Origin: Plecoglossus altivelis
Taxonomy: Eukaryota; Chordata; Actinopteri; Osmeriformes; Plecoglossidae
Assembly (NCBI GenBank): GCA_036571765.1
Contig: BROE01000015.1
Location: 2,980,441-3,044,440, forward strand
Length of the DNA stretch: 64,000 bases
Direction of reading: 5' to 3'
Position numbers and translations under genes: made by a program. The notes below the pieces were generated by a model. That model saw only the letters and a program-made list of their open reading frames with translations, made no database searches and had not been told where the DNA came from. Positions 36,190 through 50,000 of this stretch are shown in pieces (the stretch's first letter is position 1; each line of letters begins with the position of its first letter).

Positions 36190-37210
36190 GTGAGTTTCGC
36201 CCTGCGTATTTGCACATCAATTGTAGATGAAGCACTCCTTAGAGACCGGAGAGGTCTCTGTCTGAATCAGGGAGTCTGCTGGGCCAGACCACTTCTGGGG
36301 AGTGGCGGGGAAGCGCCTGACGTGTTGTAAACAGGTCTCATCATCGGCAAACTCCCTAAACCCCCCCCCCCCCCCTGTCTAATAGCAGAACCGTAAAAAA
36401 GGTACAGCCCAGCGTCAGCGTTAAACCGGAAACGGGATTGGTCAGACGCTCTCCGCGGCCAACTGAGGAGGACAAAAGTGCGAAACGCGTTCTCGTGATA
36501 GTGAACCAGGACCCATTCGACGGTGGGAGATTAAAAACCCCCAGCATTTGGTCAGGAGCTGGTTTCTGCTGTTAGTGCTCCTGCCGACTCGGTTGCACAG
36601 AGGGTCTTTGGCATTTGTGAGCATTGCCGTCGCATCAATTATTCAAAGCCTGCAATTAGTTCATCTGTCTCCATCTCTTAAGAGTCTCCCTTTTTTTTTC
36701 CTTTTTTCTTGCTGGTGATACGGCACGTCGGCAGAGCATAACATCGCGGTTAGGCCATCCTGGATGGCCCTCGTTTTAAGTAGCCGGCATCTTCGTTTGC
36801 GATGACATCACTGCAAGCTGGAGATGGCAGAGTTGGCTGGGCAGATTCCTCTTCCGCAAAGCCCTCTATTATTGATTGACAGTTCTCCAGAGCAAAAAGG
36901 AGTAGTATAGGACTTGTACATGCTCTCTAAAGCACTCCAGGCACCAGAAAGACTTAGACAGAACATCTAGGCTAATTGCTAGTGACAGCCTTCTCATTGA
37001 TATTCATTTGAAGCCCTCAAACAGTGAGAAAGTAACCCGTGGCAGGATCCCATTTTTTCCTACAGACTTCCCCTAACCTCGCCAAGACAACCAGCCGTCG
37101 GTTCACATCCAGACGACGCGCTGCCCCGGTTGACCGTTGCCGCACTCACCGTATCAATCCACCCTGAGAACGGCAGCCTGCTGTTGATCAATAAGTTGCC
37201 TGGGTGTCAA

Positions 37211-37289
37211 GGAGAACCAGGGGAGAACCAGGGGAGAACCAGGGGAGAACCAGGGGAGAACCAGGGGAGAACCAGGGGAGAACCAGGGG
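37211..37289. repeat. 11-bp minisatellite (GGGGAGAACCA)n
   Basis: About seven perfect copies of an 11-bp unit, then a C run near 37292. Confidence 0.95.
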
Positions 37290-37315
37290 TGCCCCCCCCC
37301 CCCCCCCCCCGTGTC

Positions 37316-37443
37316 GCTCCCCACCCCCAGGTGAGGCTTCCCTGGGTGCGTGCAGGGAGCCAGCCCTCCCTAGCCTGCCGCTCCCCACCCCCAGGTGAGG
37401 CTTCCCTGGGTGCGTGCAGGGAGCCAGCCCTCCCTAGCCTGCC
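37316..37443. repeat. 64-bp direct tandem duplication
   Basis: Two identical 64-bp units (37316-37379 and 37380-37443) directly follow the 11-bp minisatellite. Confidence 0.93.
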
Positions 37444-40400
37444 GCTTGACACACAGACCTCCACGGCGAACACTTCCCCAGCAGCTGCCGCTCGCCCCTG
37501 AACCTCCACCCCCTGGTGTGTCCTCCAACAGCCCCCCTGTGCGCCCCCACACAGCACATCCCCAGCCCATCCCTGTACACAACCGCCCTCCCCCCACATC
37601 TCAGCCAGGGGGTGGGGGTGAGGGGGGACACCTCGGCTAATTACTGACACAGACCTTGTCAAGTAATCTATAAGATCGATGATTCAAGTTTCAATATTAG
37701 GCCTGCTGTACGTTTCAGCACCAACAAACCTTAAAAAAGGCGTCCAGAATGTCTTGAATGCCCTGATCTTTGGCAGACACATAGACTACAATGAAAACCG
37801 CATCCCACTATTCTGGATAGGACATAAGAAAACTATGGTAATCCCGTGCCAACGTGAAGGCTTTGGGTTGAGTCAAGAGTCAGCGAGTTAAAAAGAAAAA
37901 TGGAGGCAATAAAAAAAGCCGTAACAGCTCTTGGGACATGATCCTGCCACAGTAATAAAAGAAACGCTAATTACTACTCCACCGAGTTCTAACTGTAGAC
38001 TTGAGTTACACTGACAAACTCGGCAGACTTCGCACATGTGAGAGAGAAATCTGATGGAGTACCAACTGATTGAGCACTAATTACAAAGAACGCATTCAGT
38101 ACCAACATTTTGCTGATGATGTGAACTCTGCATCAGCTGGAAAGTGGGATTAGTAATGACTCTGTCTCATTGACGGCGTATAATTGAATTACCAAACAAT
38201 TACGGCTCATAAATAATGCAGCACTGTCTAAAAAAAGAGAAGAAGAGAAAACGAGGAGGTTCTGAAGCAGCAGTATCTGCTAACGTTAGCTCGATCTGGA
38301 GCAGGTTACAGTATGACTCACACGGTCTGCGTTGGGTAGCAGGTGATGACGGAAATGTGGACGTGCAAATAACACAACGATGCACCCTGGAATAACGAGC
38401 ATGGAACAAACTGCCATCGGATCATTGATACTTACATAATAAGACGGAAACCTCTAATCTTCTTGGCAGGTGTCTGCTAACGTTAGCCCATTTCTCCAGT
38501 TCGTCCAGGCATCTCTTTACAGCCTTGGAAAAAGGAAACCGAAATGTTAAATTGGAATCCAAAAACGTTTCTCTGGAATACACGGCAGCCCTTGTCTACG
38601 GTTCGTCTCAAACAGACACACTTCCACAGTTGCGATACTTAAACCTACCTTGCAATCAATTTGATGTGCATGTTGCTTCGCTTCTCTGTGAAGAGGATGG
38701 CTGGGACTTGTACGTGAACACATTTGTTCGACCGTGGCGAAGAGTGCGGGTTGTTACAGGGTCCTAGTGCCGTGTCTTCTCAGCCCTTCGCTTGTTTCGG
38801 GTTTTTTATTTATTTTTTACATTCAACAGGTGCTTATTGTACCCGTTCGAACCGTCACGGTAGTCACGGTGCTTTGCTGAATCCCCTGCCACCGATTTGA
38901 TGCTCAAAAGTCAAGCTTGCGGCCTCATATTTGCCTATGTCAAGTTACACGGCATTTTCAGAGGCTACAGTCGACCTCGAAATGAAGCCGTTCAGACTTT
39001 CAATTGACAACATTCAAGTGTGCTGTACTAAGTGTGTAAGTGTAAGATGATCTTCAATGATATTAACTGTATTTTATTTTGCAGTCACTGTGGTTTGGCA
39101 GATTCATAGCTTGCCTTGTAGTTATATTCATAGCCTGCATCTCCTCATCCTTAGCAGATGAGAACGCTTATAGGCACAATAAGGAGTACAGCCAGAGGTT
39201 GTCTTCCTGCAAGTACACTTTCTTCCGCACTCTCAGTTGTCATGGATACTGTTTTATATACTCTGCAAACATCAGAGTATTATTGCCTAGAGACTGTGGT
39301 CTAACTCTACTACCAGGGCCACGAGTCTGTTAAAAAAAAGGGAATTCATCCCGAAATAGATGACCTCTGATATTTAGCAACATAGAAACAAATACTTTCT
39401 CTTCATAGCCATCTTCCATAACGCACTTTAAGGGATTACAAGGCATGCAGATGACCAATAGTCCAACTTGGTCAAATACGATGTGTTGCCATGGAAACAT
39501 TTGAAGTAGGAAATAGAAGGCCTTCCTACCCCAATTAGTGTAAATATGTACTTAAAGATATACTTCGAGCAACCATCTATTAGCTGAAGCGTTGCAAGGA
39601 GAAAGTCCAAACGTGAAAGGTATTGGTTTGACATGAAGTATTTAATAATACAGACAATACAATAACACATGGTTGTTGAAGACATTTCTTATCTCGCCGT
39701 ACAGAACATCAGAAACCGCAATAAATACCCGGCAGCACCTGTAGAGTGTGAAAGCAGATACAAAAATATACAACCAACTATTTCTGCTTCGAACGTTCAT
39801 ATTTTGTCAAACAAGATCAACAGCCTTCGATCCGTATGATTAGTGCAGTATTGTACTGTGTGATTACTTGTGTCCTTCACGAAAAGCCCTCTTAACACCA
39901 GACACATGACAAATCACCGGCAACATTCCTCTTATTTTTCACTCCTTGCTATTGTCAGTTTGGCTTCTTTATTCCTTATTTCCCATTTCCATTTCAACAG
40001 AGTTACGATCCGACCACGTGTGTCAACGTGTGCAATCCTACAATTCCCACACAGATGAGTGGGCCAGACTTGAAGCTCTCTGATCCACGGAGTGATCGCT
40101 GTCATAGTTTGGTCAATGCTTCAGACAGGAGGGACCTGAGCTAGGGCCAGTATCGGCAGCATCCACGTCAAGTCTCCACGCAAACAGCTGTACATTTGTA
40201 AACAGGAGATCAACTCTTTCCGTTTCCGTTGTAGGAAAACCGTTCAGGTGTTTTTCCCGCACGGGAAACATCCGCAGCAGACACCGGATACAATTTCCCT
40301 CAGTAGTTTCCCCGCAGATATCGCAGATCGAAAACGACTGCGCGCATCTCAAGATCATCACTCTATTCGTGCGCTCAGCCGTAAAGACGGTCTTCTACAA

Positions 40401-40547
40401 TACTTGGAGACAGCTTATTGCATTCGAGTCTTCACGCTCACAAGGCTTCCAGTCTGCTACAGCCATTTCCCCCCATTTCTAATGGCAGGCTTTCCTTTCC
40501 CCCAAAGGATCCCCAAAACACGAACACCCTGAAGCTAGCTTTTGTCT

Positions 40548-40553
40548 TTTATT
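40548..40553 (-). terminator. Poly(A) signal of the cingulin-like gene
   Basis: AATAAA on the minus strand about 470 nt beyond the stop codon at 41022. Confidence 0.55.
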
Positions 40554-41021
40554 CTTCCCCTAAAAGCTTTTCTGGTATTTCAAACAGGTGTGAGGTAAGA
40601 ATGCTGGCAAGGAATCGCTGCAGACACACTTATTGATACACTTAGGAATATACGAACAGTGATTATTAAACCCAGTCTTTAGTTACACCTTAGCAATATT
40701 CAAATATATAAATAATCTCAAATCTACATTTAAAAAACCCTGAATCAGCCCCCAAAATCCCTTCTATACCTGATAAGGCCACGTAGTTCAAAACAAGACA
40801 TGCTGAATACCTCACGAATAATGCACATAGTGTGTTACGATTGTAAAGCTTCGAACAGGAAAGGCTTGCAGATCAATCTCGTGTGAGTGTGTGATTGATG
40901 CACAGGAGCAGGCATGGGGGGGGGGGGGGCACTTGTAGAGGGCAGAGTAGCGTACTGATGGTTTGAGACAGGCCCGGTGCTGGGGGTGTCTAGGCTGGGC
41001 TGGAAGGCCAGGAGGCACCCC

Positions 41022-44000
41022 TCAGGCCTTGGAGGCCATGGACAGAGAAGGGAGGGGGAAATCCTCCTCATCCACACTCAGGTCCAGCCTCAAACTGTCC
41101 AGGGTCTCCCTCACTGTCGCCGACTCCTTCCGTCTGTGGAGAGAGGGAGGGAGAGAGGGAGACAGAGAGGGAGACAGAGAGAGGGAGACAGAGAGAGCGA
41201 CAGAGGGAGAGACAGAGAGAGGGAGACATAAGAGGGTGACAGAGAGCGAGAAAAGGAAAAAGCGGAGAAGGAAATGAAATCAGAGTGTTACTTCACAGCT
41301 TTTTTCCTCAGGATGAGTCCAGTGCCACCATGATCCATGCTCCCCCCCCCCTACCCCTCCCTCCCTCTCTCTCTCTCCCCCCTCCCTCCCTACTTGATCT
41401 GCAGGTGCTGGTCAAGGAGCTGCCTCTGCAGGCGCGAGCTGCTCTCCCGCTCCTCGCCTAGCTCCCTCTGGGCGTGGCGGAGCTGGGCCTCCTTGCGGCT
41501 GGCCTCCTCCTCCACCTCGTTCAGCTGGCGCTTGAGGGAGCGGATCCTCTGGGTCATCTGCACAGCAGGGAGGCACGGTCAGCATTGCATTCAGGGGGGG
41601 CACGTTCGTGCGCGACGGCGTTCCCGCGGCGCTCGAACGGCTCGCCGAGGGAACGCGTGCCGTACGCGAACTGCCCGAACTCTAGTTCCTGATTCGATTT
41701 TGCACTCGTTTAACAAGACTCTCTAGTGCCCCCCGGTGGTGCAGATAGGACTTTCTTACCAGGTCCTTCTGCTCTGTAGCAAGCTTGTGTTCCTCCTCCA
41801 TTTGGTCGGACAGTTCCTTGATCTTTCTCTCCAGCTTACTGATGGTATTGGTCAGAATAGCTTTATTCCTGCAAAGACAAGGAGTTAGCACATGACGAAA
41901 GGCATAGGATAGCTGTTTGGTGTTTACATAAACACACCCACATCCACACTCACATCCACACACCCACAATCACACATCCACACCCACCTTTCCTCCGTTT
42001 TGAGGGTGCTCTCAAGCTCCCTCAGTCGGATCTCGGTCTTGGAGATGACGTCCTCCTGAACCTGGGAGTTCTGCAGGTTCTCCACCTCCATCCGCAAGTC
42101 ACGGATCTACGGCAGAACCATTACCGGTACCGTCAGGATTCCGTCGCACGTATTCACAGACCCGTGTTCACAGACCCGTATTCACAGACCTTCGCAGTGT
42201 GATCAGGAGCATCAGTAACACCTACCTGTCTCTCTAACATGGCCTTCTCACATTCCAGCTCCTCGTTCAAGTCCTTCTCCTGGATCACCTTAAGCTGCAG
42301 CTGCTCAACCTGCCACCAAAGGAGAGCAGATAAAGAGTCGGTGTTCGAAGCCCGAATCTGAATCTGAATCCGAATCCGATTCGGACTCGAACAGGGCAAC
42401 GGAATTCGACCCGGCGGTTTTTCCGCGTTGGGGCCCGAGCGCCGGTGGGACACGAACCTGCTCGATGGACCGTTTGGACTTGGACGCCCATCGCTGCTCA
42501 TTGTCTTGCATCTCCTCTATGTCGCTCTCCAGGTCAATCATCTTCTCCTGGAATCAGCGTTTAGAGGCATTTTGAGACACGTTGGGATACAGCCTGGGGC
42601 TGCTGTTTTTAAAAGCGTCACCATTTTTCTTCAGGTAGAAGCTTAAATACCAAAATTAGCATACGAGTCGGTCTGTGCCAACATCTGTTGTTATTCTGTA
42701 TACATCTACAGGGGGAACAGTTAGTTATGTTTCAGAGGCAGCTTCTAATAATAACATCACATATGAGAGGGCCGAAATTGTGACAGTTTTCAATTGGAAG
42801 CTGTTGTTTTATATGATTCGCATCCTAAACACAGTATTAACCCCCCGGAACTTTCCGTGTCATTTCCCATACGAGTTGGAGTCAATCTCCTGGTGTCAAC
42901 TCTAGTCCAGTTCCAACTTAGGTGTCCGTCTTTATGTCTGTCCAGGTGAGGGGGTGTGGGTGGGACTGTACCTGTGCCTGTTTGAGCTGCTTGGTCAGGT
43001 CGTCCCTGGCCTGGCTGCAGCTCTGCAGCTCCATCTGCAGGTCGTCCACGGTGCGCTCGGCCTGCTTCCACTGCAGCTGAATGCGCTCCCTCAGCTGGAT
43101 CTCCTCCTCCAGGGTGCGCTCCTTATCGATCAGCTTGCCGGACACCTGCGCGAGCGGGACGCCCCCCCCCCCTGCCGTTAGGGTGGGGCGGTATAGTCTG
43201 GCCTCCTTCTCCCCCCTCCCGTATTACACCACCCTCTCTATCACCAGCTGCCTTTCTACAACATCGGGAAAACTCGTGGATAGCATGTTCACGAAAGACC
43301 TGAACTCGTCGATTAATCCCCACTTCTAGATATGGCCCGGATGGCAGTGTTCACATCGCAATAGGTTTCGACGCGGTGGGAGAAGACCTGGTAGGAGCCA
43401 GCCTGGCAGGACCTACCTCTCCCTGCAGCCTGCTGACCACCAACTGAACCCTCTGCAGCTCCTGGTTCTTCTCCAGCAGACTCTCTTCCAGCTCCTCCAC
43501 CCTCAGGTGGGCGTCGGCCCGCAGCTTCTGCTCCAGGCTCAGCTCGGCCGCGGTCTGGGTGGACTTCTGGACGGCTTCCCCGAGCTGGGGGGACACAGCG
43601 ATGATGTCACACGCCACACGGGATTACACCCACACAGGTGAAGGCACGTTTGTAGGGGAAGGGGTGGTAAGGAGGAGGGGGTTGTTTTCTAAGCAGGTCA
43701 CTTACCTCGGTCTCCAGTCTGAGGACGGTGGTGCTGAGTTCAGCCGACCGCTTGTCGTGGGAGCCCTTGTAGACCTCCAGCTCCTCCAGCTGCCTCTCAG
43801 TCAGCCACAGCTTCTCAGACAGCGTCTGGGAGTGCAGGGTCTGCTTCTCCAGCGCCTCCTGCAGGGGGACAGGGGAAGACGGACGTTACGGCAGATGACG
43901 AGGGGGGGGCTGGGGGTTTGGGGGGGCTGGGGGTTTGGGGGGGCTGTGGGTCGGGGGGTCTGGGGGGCTGGTGTCCGAACGCACCTCGGCATCTTGGATC

Positions 44001-47000
44001 TTGTTCTTGAGGGACTGCTGCAGGAAGTTGAAGGCGTACTCCTGAGTGTTGGCCTCCACCATGATGTCCCTGGCTTCCTTCAGCTCCACCTGAAAAAAGC
44101 CAAACCGAACGCACCAATCCTGCTGTTATTCTGACGCCGAGGCATGGGACCGAACCAAGACCGCCTCCATGAGCTCGAGGAGCTTGGAGATTGGAGAGAG
44201 AGCAGAGTAAGAGAGGCAGTACCTCCATCAGACGGAAGCGTTCGACCATGGTGGTGTTGTTTGTTTCCAGCTCCACTAGCCTTTCCCTCATCCTCTTGGT
44301 CTCCCCCTGCAGCTGGGCGTTGGTCCTCAGCAGGTCCTCGTTGTTCACCAGCAGGCCTCTCATCTCCAAGCGGATCTGGTTCCTCTCCTTGTCCAGCTCC
44401 ACGCTCTCCGCCTCCAGGAACTGGTTTCTCTGGGGGAGACGCGGAGGGTTAGGGTCAGGGGACACTGTGTGTGTGTGCGTGCGAGGGAGAAAGTGCGTGT
44501 GTGTTTGAGGCGTGTGCGTGTAAGAAAATGGCTATGGCGCCGTGGCGAGTTTGGAGCCGTACCTTTTGACATGTGTCCAACTGTCTGGTTAGCTCCTCTA
44601 TGTAGTCCCTCTTGTTCGGAGCAGAGAAGGTGGGACGCGCGTTGAGGAGATTGGGGATCACCTGCTACGACAGCAAGTCGTTCAGTCTACCGTGTGTGGT
44701 TATGATCAATTTGTCATGAGATCATCGCCATTACAAGCGGTATTGTACCCGTGGAAAAGTGTTGGAAAGTTCCAGAATCGACATGCGTGTTCCTTGGTAC
44801 CAGAGAACGGGTACTTTGGACTACCACTATGCGCGTCTAATACGATCCCGTCTGAAGTGACCTACGGTTGACCTCTGTGCGTCCAGCGGGGGCCTACCTC
44901 GTTTCTCCTCCGGGACAGCGAGTCGTAGGTGGAGAAGCGGGCGCGGGGCGCCATGACGGTGGGCGAGGGCACGGGGCTGGTGCTCCTGCTGTTGAACAGG
45001 TTGTACTCGGAGTTGACCGGAGACGACCTCCCTTCCAGTGCCTGGGGGGGGTGGAGGAGAGGGGAGCTGGGAGCTATTAGATCGCCCCCGCATGTTGCTG
45101 TTTTCCAGCCACTCATGTTCGGAACACATGCACACACACGCACACACACATACGCTCACAAACTCACACACAAACTTGCGCGCACACATACACACACACA
45201 CAACACCAAACACTATCTAGTCTGAGTTTTACTAACGCACACAACGTGCAGCACAAAAAACACACTCACAAAACAAATGATCTAGTCTGGTGATGGCCAC
45301 ACACACACACACACGCAAGCCTGTCCAAGTAGTTCTGGCTCCCTCACCCTGTCTGACATGGTGTCCCAGTCTCTAGAGGCCAAGGACTCCAGGGAGCCGC
45401 GGTAGTTTGGCCCGAATCTGGAGCTCGTAGTCTCCCAGCGGGACACGCGGGGCCCGTTCTCTCCTGCAGGCCCATCTGGATCCCTGGAGCCGCTCCCGAT
45501 CGTGTCGGAGCTGAGGTACAGCTGATACTTTGGGTTGGGAGGGATCCGGGGAGTGGACGGCTCCTCCTCCGACGGCGGGCTGTCGGGCTGCTTGGTAGGA
45601 TCAAAGTCTGGACTCCTGCGGGAGGGGGGGGGGGGGGGGGGGGGGAAGAAACACATAGTGTGAGGGGTTGAGACCGAGAAGAGAGGGAGGCGAGGAGGTC
45701 GGGGAGGGGGGCAGAGAGGCAGAGGAGAGGGAGCGAAAGGACGAGAGGGAGCGGGAGGAAGGGAGGTGGCAGGTGGCGGCGCACGCGAGGCGCAGCACCA
45801 AAGCTCCAGCGACGTTGCGGCAAGGCCGCCGAGAGGCGTTCAAGGGGGGGGGGGGGTCCTGCCATGTGGAGGGCAGGCGTGCAAGAGTCAACGTGCTGTA
45901 GGAGAGCACACGGAATACAGGCAAGCAAGCTGACGCACCTCATCGGGCGCTGTCCATGCACAGACACAAACAAGACAAACGGGTTCATTAGTCACTAATT
46001 GATTCGGTTCGCGCGTGACTCACGTCGCGTTGCTTTTTTTGGGGGCGACAAGCTGGTGAAAGGATCATGGGGCTGGCGGTGCTGTTAGTAGCAGAGATGC
46101 GTGGATGGGCCGATGGGGCAGGCAGACCATGCTCTTATCATCTTCATGCAGGGTCGTGTGTGAGGATTGGGGAGGGGGGGGGGGTGTGGGAGGAAGGGGC
46201 GGCCTCGTGCGCCAAAAGCCGGTCAGTCGGTCCCTGGGCTGCGGCGTAAAGCAGCCGGCCGCGACTTACCGAACCCATGCCCGAGTCGGACACAGAGCCG
46301 CTCTTGGCGCCGGTCTTCTGCGAGGGATCGTGCGCTCGCCTGCCGTGCGCCGAGTCAGCAAGAGCCTTGGCCTCCGTCAGGGAGGGAGTCTTCTCGCTGT
46401 TTGGGGGGGTCAGCGTGATGGAGGGGACGTGGTCGCTCTGGGAGCCGGCCTTCATCTCTCCGGGGTTCCCCCCACCCCTGGGGGTTGAAATCCTGACCGG
46501 CTGGCTGAGGTCGGGCAGAGACGAGGCCTGCGGGGCCGGCTGGGGCCCCGCTGGGGAGCTGGGAGTCTGGTCGGGACCGGAGAACTTGTGGATCAGGTCT
46601 TTGATGCTGCCTGAGCGAGTCAGGTTGCAGCCTCTGGTCGGAGCTGCTTTCCAGTTGCTCCTCCAGGCCTGCTCCTTCTCCTCACGCTCCTCCGACCGTG
46701 GAAGGGAGCCCGTAGACGGCTTGTCGTCGGGGCTCATTTTGTATCCGTTAAGCGCATTCGCTCCTACCTCTGTCATCCCACCATTTGCTTCCCTCCTAGT
46801 CTCTGTATTGGGTGTCTCCTAAGAGAAAGATTGTGTTTTCAGTAACACACATTGGGACAAAGGTCGACATGCAGACAGTCTTCTGGTCTAGGTATGATCT
46901 ATGGCGCGGCTCTGCCGGGAAACTGTATCTGTGACTCGAAAGGTCAACCCCAGAAAGGTCAAACGGTTATTATGAAATCTTCTGCTTCCTATCCTGTCTC

Positions 47001-50000
47001 CACGCTCGCTGAACGCAACCGATCCGACCGAAACCACAACACGCATTTCCCCAACGCAGGCCTTGCTCTCCATATCTTAATTGGGACTCAAAATTATGTT
47101 CGGAAACGGTTGGCGCGCCACGCCCGGTGACACGCCTGTCTGTCGGCGTCACGTGCGGTGAACTGCCGTGATGGAGAGCCTGGCAGCAAGATGATGACAT
47201 CAGCCTGAGACGTTATTATATTCCCTGAACAAATCAATGGAGTTCGCATGCACACACACACAAACACACAGGCACACAGGCACACACGTACAGACTGCTG
47301 CTGTGTGACATTCAGACAGACCAGTCAGGCGAGTCTCCCCCTTGCCTCTCTCTCCCTCTCTCTCTCTCCCACCCTCTCCCTGTCTCTCTCTCTCCCTGTC
47401 TCTCTCTCTCCCTGTCTCTCTCTCTCCCTGTCTCTCTCTCTCCCTGTCTCTCTCTCTTCCTCCGAAAACCCCACCGAGAGCAACAGAACCGTTTTCGCAG
47501 AAAAAAAATCAACGCGGAGGAAGAGGGCAGGGGGGGGCTGGTGCCCCCCGGACCGGCGCCGAGAACGCTCATGCGGAAGGCCGGAAGCTAATGCTCGTGT
47601 TAGTTTGTCTAATGTAATTGCATTATCGCATACTTCTCCGCCGCTTAGGGGAGGGGATTACAGCAAGGCGGACGCGTTATGTAAGCCTCGCTCTCCGTGA
47701 ACAAGGGGGGGAGGGGGGGTTCTCTTTAATTAACGAGATGACTGAGGTTGTGTGGATGTTCGCAGGCTGGCCAGGCGCGGTGGTGGATGGGTGGGCGGGG
47801 CCAGGGGCGGGGGGGACGTGGATGGCGGACTGCCAGAGCGGGCGAGGGGGAGAGCGTCGCTGACACAGATCCCCGCTGAGGAGCTAACGCCATGCGCACT
47901 ATCATGTCACAACCACCCCCCCCCCACACACACACACCACACACACACACAACCCATCATCATGCGGACACGCCCGAGCCCCACAAACACACCACACCAT
48001 TTCAAAAAAACCGGAGCCCCCTTCAACACCAAGCCCCCCCCTCCCTCGCTGCCCCCGCCCCCCCCAAAAGAGAAATCTAATGCATTTTCAATTTCACCTA
48101 AGAGCTACTTAACCGACTGCAATTAGCAATCAAACGGTGCAATCATGCTAATGCAGCTTATAGAAAGGAACTGGCCAGTGTCCAGGCAGGCCAGGGCCCG
48201 TGAGGGTCTTAATCCTGGGTGTCACTAGGACCCTCTTCCCCAAGGGAGAGGGGACCGGAGGGGGACCCTGCCAGGGACCCGGCATCTCTCCGGGTTAGAT
48301 TTCGCTGCTTCATCCGCTGGGGGGGGGGGGGGGTTACTATGTTTACAGACCACGCGTGGATAATCGTTTAAGCCCTTTTTTTAATGTTATTCACACACAA
48401 CCCATCGTCATGCTGACACGCCCGAGCCCACAAACACACACACCATTTCAAAAAACCGGAGCCCCCTGTCAACACAAGCCCCCCCTCCCTCGCTGCCCCC
48501 GCCCCCCCCAAAAGAGAAATCTAATGCATTTTCAATTTCACCTAAGAGCTACTTAACCGACTGCAATTAGCAATCAAACGGTGCAATCATGCTAATGCAG
48601 CTTATAGAAAGGAACTGGCCAGTGTCCAGGCAGGCCAGGGCCCGTGAGGGTCTTAATCCTGGGTGTCACTAGGACCCTCTTCCCCAAGGGAGAGGGGACC
48701 GGAGGGGGACCCTGCCAGGGACCCGGCTCTCTCCAGGGGTTAGGATCGCTGCTTATCGCTGGGGGGGGGGGGGGGGTTACTATGTTTACAGACCACGCGT
48801 GGATAATCGTTTAAGCCCTTTTTTTAATGTTATTATTTTCTACACTAGAACTTGAGCTCATTTGCTGACTGTCATTTTTGGGTGAAAAAAAAAAACGACG
48901 ACGACGTCGTTATAGCAGGGCGAGTTAGCTTGGTGGGTTGGTGTTTGTCTCGGTGGAACGGTGCGGAGTTGCATCGCCGTGATCATACGTGTAGCACCGC
49001 TTGCTCCCATTATCCAAATGGCAGCACCGGATAATACCATGCCAACAGGCGCAAGCAGCCTGTTGCTATGCCAACAGAAGGTCAATAGCATTGCAGTGCT
49101 GTGCCTGCTGTGAAGTAGTGCAGGGGATTGAGGTTTAGGGGTGAAAACAGATTCCCATGACCCCTCCCCCCCTCCCTGGAAGTGACATCATAGACTAACC
49201 AAGCCCTCGCTCGGCCCTGCCCCCGTCAGGAGAGAATGCTGGCCTCCGGCCAATCCCAGTGAGTCACCCAGAGGAAGAACATGCAGCTGGAGACGTCCCA
49301 CGCCCACAGCTCATGATGTCTCCCTGTCCATGTAAACCAGGCTGTCTGACTGCCTGCCTGTCTGACTGCCTGCCTGTCTGACTGTCTGCCTGTCTGACTG
49401 TCTGCCTGTCTGACTGCCTGCTTAGTTGTCTTTTGTCCTTATACACAGGACTCAGCAACATACAGAGGGAGATGATCGCAGACAGGCAGACAGGCAGACA
49501 GTCAGACAGGCAGGCAGGCAGACAGTCAGACAGGCAGGCAGACAGCCCCTCGGGCAGCTAACCCATGGCGGAAACACCGGGACTGCATTCCTCAGTGGCC
49601 CGGCAAACTCAGACATATGGTGCGGAGTTGGAAAATACAGACTGACCCAGATCTGATACAATCCCCAACACTATCCTAGCGTATGTGCCTTAATTGGAGA
49701 GTGGGGGGGCTTATAGTCTATTCCTCACTTCCCCCCTACGATAATCCCCCTTGCAACCCCCCCCAAAAAAAATACAACAACATTCGGCAATGTCTCCTCC
49801 AACACAGATGGCTTGTCACAGGTCAGGATGCTTGCTCTCTACGAAGCAAAATATGTCAGCGTAAGAGGTAAATGTCAAAAATAAAGTACTAAATAATTAA
49901 CCAATTAGAAGGAATAGTGTACTGTTTGACAGGCACACATCTTACAGAGGGGGGCAACTTCGAGGAACTTCAGCAACCCCGGCAATCTGCTTTGCAATAT

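Larger units (their letters stand above)
25945..40547. other. Noncoding interval between rab27b and the cingulin-like gene
   Basis: I found no convincing coding exon in 14.6 kb on either strand. It probably contains the rab27b promoter and noncoding 5' exon(s). Simple repeats are frequent: TG 26315-26364, CT 28810-28869, GA 29006-29080, CT 31491-31550, 31860-32000 and 32600-32800, TG 32351-32395, GA 35430-35615, AC 36165-36189. Poly-C/poly-G runs also occur. Low-repeat, AT-balanced stretches (about 28250-28700, 36000-37050, 37670-38700, 39000-40500) are the best places to look for conserved regulatory elements. Confidence 0.6.

Noticed and set aside
43815..44465. 216-residue minus frame as a separate gene
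   Set aside because: It combines exon 11, intron and out-of-frame exon 12 and 13 sequence of the cingulin-like gene.
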